Shown piece after piece: positions 55,240 through 64,000 of a stretch of DNA of 64,000 bases (its first letter is position 1; each line of letters begins with the position of its first letter). This DNA comes from Pomphorhynchus laevis (Eukaryota > Acanthocephala > Palaeacanthocephala > Echinorhynchida > Pomphorhynchidae). The notes beneath the pieces were generated by a model. It had not been told where the DNA came from. It saw only the letters and a program-made list of their open reading frames with translations, and made no database searches. A program made the position numbers and the translations under genes. The DNA is taken from positions 62,001-126,000 of the forward strand of contig WNNJ02000178.1 of NCBI GenBank assembly GCA_012934845.2, written 5' to 3'.

Positions 55240-56560
55240 ATTAGTCTAGCCAAACGCCGATCGAATTTCTTAAAAATTCAAGAGAATTTGGGCCCGCTGT
55301 TTTTAGTGTCTCTATGACTATCACTGCCAAGTAGAGGGTACCGTCGTCTGGTCGCTTGCCGTTGATTCTCGACAAACCCATGGGCTCCAGACAGGATGGT
55401 ATATTTGCAATCATTAAATTTCTCCGAATTATACCGTTGACACCGCGTGACAGGCATGTCGGCTTAGGGAATACCAACAATCAAGACGTGAGTAGCTGCA
55501 CTATCGCAAAGGACCCAACATCTTCACTGAAATAGCCGGCAGAAGTCGACACCGAGTCTCAGAGCAACCACTGCGGTAATAGAAAAGTCGCCTAATCTCG
55601 TTCTTACTGCGAATATGGACAATGCTCGAAGAAAAGCGCCAGAGTGCTTTGTGGCAACCGCAAACAACCGAGATTTTGATTTCGCGGATAATACCTCATC
55701 CAATAACGACCGGAAACATGCTGAAATTTATGGCGTGGACCTATGTTTATGAGATGTTAAATCCAGTGGAAGATTAAGTCCATACAATGACAGCCATTCC
55801 GATACTGCAGCTTGCCTATTACAACCTTTACCGGTGTTTAGATCCGGACCGAGTATTTTTTCCTGGTTGTATGTGGATACGGCGGAAGCATAGCAGGATA
55901 GAATCGCGACGTCCTAATCCATAGTGAAACCGAGGCTGCCTACGTCGATTGAGAGCGTTGCCCGGCGTCATGTTTCTTTTCCCAAGATCAGGATAAGAGT
56001 CGAGGGCAAAAGACTCGTCACCCTGTCGTAGTAAGATGCGACTAGCGAGCAACGGAAACACGGCGAAGTTCTTTACAGGTATTGAATCGTGGAAAGGGTT
56101 ACTGATTTTCTCAGTAAAGAATTGCGTCGTGCTTAGCAAGCCTGCGCACCCGACTGCCGGATAGTTTCCACTGCAACAAGGTGTTTGATAAAGTGGCATC
56201 CAGAGATTCATCACATTTAATCGGTGTACCAAGTAATTTCGCGTCACTGACTTGCATAACTTTGGCGGTTGGGAGGGTAACGCGAATTTGTTCGACTCAG
56301 AGTAGGTCGATACCTATAATTTCGCATTTGGAAGCATTAAGAGACTTCCTTATTAGACCGCCCAGCCTCTCGATCATCTTGATATCCTGGACCACAGAGT
56401 TACCGCCGATAAAACAATCATATAAATTCCAAATATTTACAGCTGAGGTGCAGTGAGTGGATATGGGGTTAATTGCCAAACATAAAAGTTGTTGGCCAAG
56501 CGGGTCGCCTTAACGCCATCTACTGAGTTTACGATATCGTTTCTGAAACAAAAAAAATTA
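55240..56560 (-). pseudogene. Decayed LINE RT of a third type
   Basis: Minus strand pieces: AINPISTHC, NLYDCFIGGNSVVQDIKM (motif C region, YDC for YDD), SLNASKCEIIGIDLL, SDAKLLGTPI, then NGIIRRNLMIANIPSCLEP and GLSRINGKRPDDGTL. The last two match the NDIIxRALxxAxxPxxLEPxGLxxxDGKRPDG tail found in some arthropod LINEs. GC-rich compared with flanks, many stops. Confidence 0.6.
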
Positions 56561-57030
56561 AAATTTAATAAAATCTATACACATGAAAAAGTTTCACTAG
56601 CAGTAGATAGGGCATGTTTTTACATAAAGGATAGGCGTACGTCAAAACTGATCGAATATACGAATTGTATATCACAACTACCTGAGCTGATGAAAGTCCA
56701 AATAATCTAAGCTGCTTCAGAAAATACAAATGACTTGAGCTTAGTTATTATAGTAATATGAAGTTTAAAGATATGCTGCTTGTAACAGTAACACCAAGTA
56801 TAGTGAGGTTATTTACCCTTTTTATCTAATGCAAGATTGGATTCATTTAATTTTTTTCATTTGGAAACAAATCGAATAATTTTTGATTTTGTAAGATTTC
56901 TAGTCAACCGATTAGTACTTGTTATTTAATTTATGTGCTCCAGTGATACCTGATAATTCAATAGTGATTGTTGAAGTTAGGATAATCAGGTTGTCCGTGT
57001 AATTTACACAATTTCGATTGTTATACGTCA

Positions 57031-57131
57031 ACCTAAGGTCTTTGAAACGTTTGTGATCATCATCTCCATAAGTCATTGTAAGAAGGTTTTCCACAATTAA
57101 AAATTCAAAATGATTTGTTTTTAAAGATCTT
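57031..57131. repeat. About 100-bp repeat Y, distant copy
   Basis: ACCTAAGGTCTTTGAAACG through AAAGATCTTC is nearly identical to 58938-59041. Confidence 0.7.
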
Positions 57132-57179
57132 CGTATAAAAAATCGGAACAAACGCATCAACAAATATAGCAAATATACA

Positions 57180-57330
57180 TTATATTCAGAAATACATATA
57201 ACGCTTATCTTACAAAAATTAACTATAAAGTGAATATATAATATAAATATATTAATATAAACATATAACGATATTGATTTTCGTCAAAATCATTTAAATA
57301 ATTTATTGATAAATTTGATACTTAAATTTA
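57180..57330 (+). mobile_element. PLE-A scrap
   Basis: ACGCTTATCTTACAAAAATT and GATATTGATTTTCGTCAAAA correspond to two separated segments of the RT coding region. Confidence 0.45.
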
Positions 57331-58019
57331 AATTGTATTGCCTAATCCAAATATTTAAGATAATATTATTTAATTATATATTTATTATAATTTATCCAGT
57401 ATATTTAATGTTAATTATAAAGATTCTTTTATTTTAATTGTCATTTATCTGACATTTATTTATTTATTTTCATTTATTTTTTCATCAAATTTTAATTTTA
57501 TTAATGTTATTAATATTATAATATTATAATATTAATACAATAAATATAATATTAATATTATATAATTTTATTTTATTTAATATTAAATATTTATCAAATA
57601 TTTATAATTTATTATTATAAAAATTAATTTTAATGGTCAAGCAATCAAACAAATGATTTATCCCTTAGCAAATAGGATGTATCTTATGCCTTAGCAAATA
57701 AAATGTATATATAAATTCATTTATAAAAATAAATGAGTAAGTTATTAAAAAGTTAAATAATTAAATGCGATAATTTTTAGTTCTCTAAAAATTATTTTAT
57801 ACTTCCATCGCTTACATCATTAATGTTGGTTTCAATCTTAAGTTTAAAAAGTGTAACTAAGTCAACCTTAAAGTGTGAAAAATGAAATGATACCGCGTGA
57901 ATTTCTTGTATCGGCTAACTTATTTTATGAATATTTCAAAACGAGAGTGATACCAATCATTATCGTTTTGTGCTAGTCATTTTGATAATTTTGTTAGTCA
58001 TTTTTTCTTTTGATACCAA
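57331..58019. other. Very AT-rich, nothing recognised
   Basis: Only low-complexity A/T words and a short CACTCTCGTTT-type direct repeat near 57945 and 58022. Confidence 0.4.
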
Positions 58020-58037
58020 TCACTCTCGTTTATGCTA

Positions 58038-58103
58038 GTCCTCCTCTGCATCCAGCAATGGGAGGGAACTGATATTGAAAAGTCATAGTGATGACGAAAC
58101 GGC
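58038..58103 (+). ncRNA. Hammerhead ribozyme copy, degraded
   Basis: GTC at 58038-58040, stem I tip CTGCATCCAGCA, stem II GTCA/TGAC, and GAAAC intact, but the CTGATGA box is disrupted (CTGATATTGAAAA). Probably inactive. Confidence 0.6.
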
Positions 58104-58302
58104 ATCTAGCAGTGCTCTTCGTTTTTCTTCCGCGTCGGGCTTATATGATTACAAAAATTCACGCGGAGATACCTTGCGCTAGCATTTGGCAGTGCTTTTG
58201 AGCTAATGATCCTATTTGGTGATGCAGTAGTGTTCATTCAGCACTCAATGATGATGTTACTTGAAAATTTCTAGTGCATCATTCTCATGATTCTTTGATA
58301 GA

Positions 58303-58377
58303 GCCGTCTGATAGTCTTCCGCTGCATCCAGCAGTGGGAGGGAACTCGCACTGATGAGTCAGTGATGACGAAACGGC
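58303..58377 (+). ncRNA. Hammerhead ribozyme, complete conserved core
   Basis: Stem III GCCGT (58303) pairs with ACGGC (58373). The cleavage triplet is GTC, cut after C58308. Stem I: TG/CA at the base, CTTCC/GGGAG, and a CTGC-ATCCA-GCAG tip. CTGATGA at 58351. Stem II GTCA-GTGA-TGAC. GAAA at 58370. All bases known to be required (CUGANGA, GAAA, A-U at 15.1/16.1, H17) are present. Open at stem III, so type III as written. It should self-cleave if transcribed; activity has not been tested. Confidence 0.85.
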
Positions 58378-58704
58378 ATCCAGCAGTGCTCTTCGTTGTT
58401 CTTCCGCGTCCGGCTTATATGATTAAAAAACATTCACGCGAAACTGTATCATTTGAGAAATTATTCTTCAAATTAACTTATCTTCTCGAAAAATTATCAC
58501 TGTTTATTATCTTTTGTAATATTTAAAATTCTGATTGCATTTTGTTTTTATTAAATGATTTCAATATATTTTGACAAGAACATAATCTCTGAATATATTA
58601 TGATTTTCATAATCTACACGGTGTAGCCGTGCCAACATTCAACCACTAAATTTAGCATGTAGTATTCACCAACATTAATTTTTTAAATGACTGCATGAAT
58701 AATC

Positions 58705-59285
58705 ATGTATAAACGATATTTTCATATCCCATTTTACCTGAGGTCCTTTGAACATATGCAATTATCTCTATAGGTCTGTTTAAAAACTTTTTTTACACAC
58801 AGAAGAATTTAATTTGATTTGGTTTTTATGATTTGATTTTTTAAAAATTGCAGATAACTTAATTGATCAGCGACTAGTCTTTAAATAGAATATAACCATT
58901 AATCATCGTGTATAAACAATGTTTTCATAACCCGTTTAACCTAAGGTCTTTGAAACGTTTGTGATCATCATCTCCATAAGTCATTGTAAGAACGTTTTCC
59001 ACAATTAAAAATTCAAAATGATTTGTTTTTAAAGATCTTAGTTTTTTTATAATTAGATATTTTACAGATCGTTGAATATAACTTAATTGATCGTCAGATA
59101 GTCTTTAAATAAAACACAACAGTTAATCATTTTATATAAACAACGTTTTATAGTCAATTTAAGCTGAGGTCCTTTAAACGTATGTGATGTGATCATCATC
59201 GCTATAAGCGATGCACTTTTTCACACGGAAGAATTCACAATGATTTTGAGATCTTAGTTTTTTATGATTTGAGTTTTTTAAAATT
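58705..59285. repeat. Three diverged tandem repeats of about 205-230 bp
   Basis: Units begin near 58705, 58910 and 59139 with TATAAACRAYRTTTT. Each contains GGTCYTTTRAACRTATGTGA and a TTCACAATGATTT-type block. The middle one contains repeat Y. Confidence 0.6.
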
Positions 59286-59289
59286 ATAG

Positions 59290-59860
59290 TTCTATTAGAA
59301 CAAAGAAAATAGTTTTCCTTTACTTAAAAAAAAATATTTCGATAGTTTCTATTATCATCAGGATAACAATAAAATGTAAACAAAATTTCGTTTTTTAACA
59401 TTTATGCAAAAGTACAAGCATTGATGTGTCCTACATTTCTACTTGAAAAGAAAATACCGAAAAACAAAACATGCATACACAACAAAATTGAACATTACAC
59501 ATTTTGAAACAAACAAAAAAAACAAAATAAAAGCAAAATCATAAAACAAGTGATAAAAACAAACGGATTGAATAATAAAAAAAATGTAATAATAGAATAA
59601 TGAATTATAATTTAATCTAAAATGAAATCTTATAAGAAAAAGATTTATTTTAACGTGGCAAATGCGTGCAACAATGATAAAACAAACGAATTAAAAAATT
59701 AAAATAATATTAAAATAATTAATTATAATTTAATTTAAGGTTGTAATCGGATTTATTATTAAGCATTAAATTAGGTTTTTTTTAATAAAATATGCTTCTT
59801 GAATAATGTAATAACAGAATAATTAATTATAATTTAATCTAAAACAAAATCTAGCAATAA
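59290..59860 (-). mobile_element. PLE-D 3' region
   Basis: Same order as 48940-49023 plus 53043-53460: GAACAAAGAAAATAG, the TTTCGATAG...ATCATCAGG hairpin, GCATTGATGTGTCC, then A-rich tract. No coding part. Confidence 0.65.
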
Positions 59861-61059
59861 TGATAAAGTTTACATTTATATTTTTTATATTACATAAATA
59901 TAATACAATATAAATATTAATATAATTATAATATTATAATATTAATATAAATATTATAATATGATAAAGTTTTATAAACGTCTATTCAATATTTTTATAA
60001 ACCTATAATCTTAAGTACGAAGAGTTTAAAATTATCAAATATTCAACAAAATAAGAGCAAAAGACTTTAATGCATGATGCAAGAACATTTAACATAAAAA
60101 TAAAAGATATAAAGATAATGAGTATTAAAATATAATAAAACATTTGACTATTATAAGAGGTTCAGGTTAGAAAAATAAACATTATACGGTAATTCTGGCT
60201 GATTTGTTAAAATTACGTAACTTCGAATTTGTTTGCAGAACGAACCTTGTTGAAATAATTAAAAGTGAAGAAGTAAGTGTGATGTTGTCTTAGATCTTTT
60301 AAAATTTGATGTTATAAACGAACAAAACATGAAACTGATAATCTAGATATAAATAGTCGTGCATAAGTAAATTTACAATTTATAAGATAAAAATATATGA
60401 GTTAATTGGACTTTATAATCCGTTATAGCATATAAACTAAAATGTACTGTCGTTATGTTTCGCTTACTAACCAAGCACTAAAGTAAGTGTCTGGTTTGCT
60501 TACTAAACAAACATTAAATTTGAATCTGTATATTATTTAGTAATACAAAAACTATTTTCGCGTGAACATTGGCCAAATATGAGTCATCAGAAACTAAACA
60601 AAACTATTGATATATTTGAACTTAAAGCATATTTTACGTACATGCAATTTATGAAAATTTAACTGGAGTTCGATAGGTATGCAGGCAAATGAAGGAATCT
60701 TCAGAAACCTCTTTATAAGATTAAAGATCAAAAGATTATTCTATAAGATTATAAGATCAAACTATTGTTAATAGTTTGGGAATATTGCTGTTCAATGACA
60801 ATTAATAAATATACTCTAAACGATGCCCGTCCTCTACAGCGAATTATTTTTTTAATACCAAAAAGTTTCCACTTACTCATATTTAACACACTATATCTAA
60901 AAGCTGACAAACATCAGCTAAGTACTTGAAAAAATAAGATAGATTTTATACATCAATTTAGGTTGCAGATTGACTAAATATTTTTGGATAAATATATACA
61001 TACATTGATAATAAATACTAAACCCTAATCTTCTTCCATTTCAATTAGATTGTTTTGCT
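59861..61059. other. AT-rich sequence, nothing firmly recognised
   Basis: A stretch at 60235-60272 lies between TTTGTTTGCAG and GTAAGTG and could be a tiny exon, but it has no recognisable product. Confidence 0.35.
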
Positions 61060-61545
61060 TGAACAAAGAAGAAAATAGTTTTTTTTTGTTTGAAAAAAAT
61101 CAATATTTAGATAGCTACTATTATCATCATCAGGATAACAATAAAATGTAGAAAAAATTTCGTTTTTTAACATCTATGCAAAAGTACAAGCATTGATGTG
61201 CCCTACATTTCTACTAAAAAGGAAAATACCGAAAAACAAAACGCACAAAACAAAAAACCAAACAACACTAAAATGTGCTGGTATTAAATAATATTTAATA
61301 AAATTAAATAATATCATTATTATTTAATTTATATTAAATGAAAACTAATTGAAATATTAAAATAACGCAATATTAGAATAATTAATTATAATTTAAGGTT
61401 GAAATCAGATTTATTAAGATCTTTTTGGATAAAATACGCTTCTTGAATAATGCGATATAACAAATCAATTTCAAATGATAAAATATATGCATTTTCGAAA
61501 TCAATGGAATGACTCAAACTCGCAAACGCTGAGCAACATAAGGAG
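61060..61545 (-). mobile_element. PLE-D 3' region and coding end
   Basis: Minus strand: a scrap of the GIY-YIG C-terminal tail (61545-61440), then the 3' region with the CCTGATGATGAT hairpin at 61100-61130. Confidence 0.6.
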
Positions 61546-61799
61546 CTATCGAAATATTGACTTTTTTCAAATAAAAGGAAATTATTTTCTTCTTCATTAC
61601 GGTAAAACTATCTTATTGAAAATTGAAGATTATGGGTTTAGTGTTTATTATCGAATAAAGATATTTTCGTAATAAAAAATATTAATGTTTGATTAAAAAC
61701 AGTTTGATTTAGATAAAAAAAACAAGATAGACAAATAATAAATTAAAAAATATTATTAAGATTTTTCAATATAAATAATATAATATATATAGAAAATTG

Positions 61800-62340
61800 A
61801 ATTGCTTGGTAGACTGGACTTTGATAAACGAGTTTCATAAACCATGCCACTTGGTCAGATGGAGATCATTTATATCACCATGTCACTTGGCGACATGGTG
61901 ATGTAAATAATGGTGGTACACGGATTGCTGAGTAAACAACAATCCAGGATTTCTTACGAAATACGATATTTATATGAAATAGTGTTGCTTGATAGACTAG
62001 ACTTTGATTCTTGACTTTCAGTCACCATGTCACTTCGAGACGACCACTTTAGCACCAAAGTGATGAACTACTCTGCAACACTGATAAGTAGAATGAAGCA
62101 CCCACTGGTCGTTTCGGTCGCCTGTGGTACATTGTGACACATGTGTTTTCGACTACTTGATTGACTTAGGCTTACGCTCTTTACCAGATCAAATTGCTAT
62201 GCGGACCATCCTTAAACACTAAGTAGAGGTTGTTGCTAAATTGTCGCTGCACTCGTTAGATTTTTAATAGATACGGTATGTATAATTATGGTGAACGGAT
62301 GTGCTGAATAAACAACGATCCAGGATTTATTATCCTGGAT
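61800..62340 (+). mobile_element. PLE-C terminal repeat remnants
   Basis: Reverse complement of the 43.9-44.4 kb repeats: ACGGATTGCTGAGTAAACAA with CCAGGATTTCTTACGAAAT at 61930, and a second copy at 62293-62330. GTCACCATGTCACTT blocks in between. No coding sequence. Confidence 0.65.
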
Positions 62341-62469
62341 AAGAAATATAATAGTAAAAGAATATTTATCTATTAATTAATATTTATTAATAGAATATTT
62401 ATAGAAAATAAACAAATTAAAAAAATAAAATAATGTAATATTAGAATAATTAATTATAATTTAATTTAT

Positions 62470-63110
62470 AAATAATGTTAACAAAAGATATGTTAATACA
62501 ACTATTTTTATGTTATTATTAATAAACTTTGAAAATACTGAATTCCACTTGTTACTAACAAAAGGTATTCCTATATGATGTAATCTTTTTCAGGACCACA
62601 TACTTTATTTTTATGCGCTAAAGATTTAAATTTAGCGTTATTAATAGCCCAAATCGGAAAACCATTTTTAGTAAATTATGTGTGATAGCCATTTCTCTTT
62701 CACAAATTAAGTGATAGCTATAACAGATAAGCCTGCAACGTAGGCAATGTGACTTAGCATCATAAATCAGCCATATAGTTGGATCATTCGAGGTTCACGA
62801 AACTATATCAGGCCCTGTACCAACTTTTTGATAAACACATGTCTGAAGTATAGAAGAATTAACCCGCGTAACCAAGACATCGAGAAAAGTTACACCCACA
62901 TTAGATTCAGGAGAAATGCACCATTGAATTCGAGAATCCCTAGAATTTAGCGTGTGCGTAAGGAAATCCTGTGTAACGCCACTTGGATCAATGAAAAATA
63001 CGTCGTCAGCATAACGAAATGACCTAACAACTCTATCAATACTATTGACAAAAAGTAGAATATGAAGCAACAATTGTCTTACAATGTGTTATACTTTATG
63101 AGTTTTCAAA
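62470..63110 (-). mobile_element. PLE-D second copy, internally deleted
   Basis: Minus strand: SFRYADDVFFI (motif C), then CISPESNVGVTFLDVLVTR, directly preceded by a piece of the RPIVASYSTF segment, so motifs A and B are deleted. Bases 62520-62980 are nearly identical to 53820-54290. Confidence 0.75.
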
Positions 63111-63734
63111 TTGTAGTGTTCAAATTTATGAATTGAAGATGATATTACTATTCGACTTTTATCAGGCTTGCCGTTTAACTATTTTTAAAGGATTTGCTTT
63201 TGGTTAAGTATTACGACAATTGTATCGTTTTCATACCCACAGAATCTACATGCTTATCAAAAATAATTGATGATTTTTCATTTCATTTGTTTGTACAAAA
63301 GTACAAACAAATCTGTTTTACTTCCGTCAACGATCTTCCGTCAAAATCGAGGAACATTTTCTCTACAAGATACACTCAATATATGCTGATAGGACATGTA
63401 TTAGAATATATTCATTAGAATACATATAGATCCTATTTTTTAGTGTCATCATCTATAAAAGTCAATTATCATTCAATTAATTACAAAAGTACAAATCTCT
63501 TGATACTTTACGAGTCTATCACAATCAGCAGTTTTATTGAACAGTTTTATTAAAATATAAATTTATCACAAGTGATCATCTGATCTGCCTAGCTTATTAA
63601 GTAATCTGCCAAATTTAAGTAATCATTTAATGTACTTGATCCAAATGTTGTTAAGTCGGCTCAATAGCATGTGAATGGATTGCGCATAGACATTACACAT
63701 ATAATAATTTAAACTCCCTATAAAAGCATTATAT
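63111..63734. other. Sequence with no recognised feature
   Basis: A 74-codon open stretch at 63194-63418 has no recognisable motif. Confidence 0.35.
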
Positions 63735-64000
63735 GATATAATAGCTATAACGCCTATCTAACAAAAATTAAACCATCAAATAAATATAAATATATGGATA
63801 AAATTGAATTAATAGAATCCTTAAATATTTTGATTAAATCAAAATTATTTAAAAGTAGGGACATCTATATTTAGACAAGTAAAAGGTGTTCCAATGTGTG
63901 GTAATAGTAGCCCAATTATAGCTGACTTGTTTTTAAGCTTTATAGAATATGAATTTGTTCATAACTGTGTAAAAACTAAATCTAAACAATATAAATATAT
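63735..64000 (+). mobile_element. PLE-A copy, cut by the window end
   Basis: Begins at ATAACGCCTATCTAACAAAA (after RT motif A) and runs off the window within the RT. One inserted base near 63834 shifts the frame, and motif B has a Gly to Cys change (CCAATGTGTGG). Confidence 0.8.

Larger units (their letters stand above)
58020..58450 (+). mobile_element. Hammerhead repeat (retrozyme-like), tandem copies
   Basis: Two hammerhead sequences lie about 275 bases apart. Each is followed by the same CAGCAGTGCTCTTCG...TTCCGCGTC block, so this is a tandem array of at least one complete monomer plus flanks. The spacer shares AGTGCTTTTGAGCTAATGAT with the 32.9-kb locus. No ORF: a small non-autonomous element. 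Confidence 0.7.

Noticed and set aside
60235-60272. Tiny exon between an AG and a GTAAGTG
   Set aside because: Too short to identify and no flanking exon with matching phase found.
1-64000. tRNA, rRNA or other standard RNA genes
   Set aside because: No cloverleaf or rRNA-like block noticed on either strand; a tRNAscan-SE and Infernal run would settle it.

Overview
The window looks like nuclear DNA of an animal, most likely an arthropod. It is very AT-rich, has no bacterial gene organisation, and contains a split host gene whose exons are joined by canonical GT..AG introns. That gene is an anoctamin (TMEM16) on the + strand. I could chain 16 exons from 6195 to 41481 (1994 coding bases, 663 codons plus stop) with every splice phase matching. 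The N-terminal dimerisation region must lie upstream of the window. Two further exons of an unrecognised host gene lie at 46555-46661 and 47826-47970, and a UBA-type (ubiquilin-like) coding fragment lies antisense at 5772-5981.

Nearly everything else is mobile DNA. Non-LTR retrotransposons: an RTE-type LINE (1-3300); a Jockey/I-group-like LINE with a complete-length copy (49024-53042, minus), a 5'-truncated copy (33070-36567, plus) and fragments (30447, 40105); and older remnants (6430-6800, 47395-47690, 55240-56560). Penelope-like elements (PLEs) of at least five kinds, named here for convenience: PLE-A, very AT-rich with no C-terminal GIY-YIG domain seen, in about ten copies and several almost identical; PLE-B (24.5-28.6 kb and 18.8-19.4 kb) with GIY-YIG; PLE-C (42.4-44.5 kb) with tandem terminal repeats; PLE-D (48.9-54.9 kb, 62.5-63.1 kb and 3' pieces); PLE-E (39.4-39.8 kb), a GIY-YIG fragment only.

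The elements are nested and date each other. A PLE-A copy sits inside the GIY-YIG domain of PLE-B (26690-28035, flanked by TAT). Another PLE-A sits in the terminal repeat of PLE-C (44467-45877). The complete-length LINE sits in the 3' region of PLE-D with an 8-bp target duplication. The truncated LINE sits in the stem-II loop of a hammerhead ribozyme sequence.

The most unusual content is a short repeat family of roughly 290-300 bp monomers carrying hammerhead ribozymes, resembling retrozymes. One copy at 58303-58377 has every conserved core base; related but damaged copies are at 58038-58103, 32756-32830 (minus) and around 33060/36569 (minus, split by the LINE). A second candidate RNA structure, a crossed double helix (pseudoknot) next to a hairpin, recurs in the 3' region of PLE-A. 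Other repeats include a five-fold 145-bp satellite in an anoctamin intron, a 0.3-kb tandem duplication, a MITE-like element and several near-perfect hairpins.
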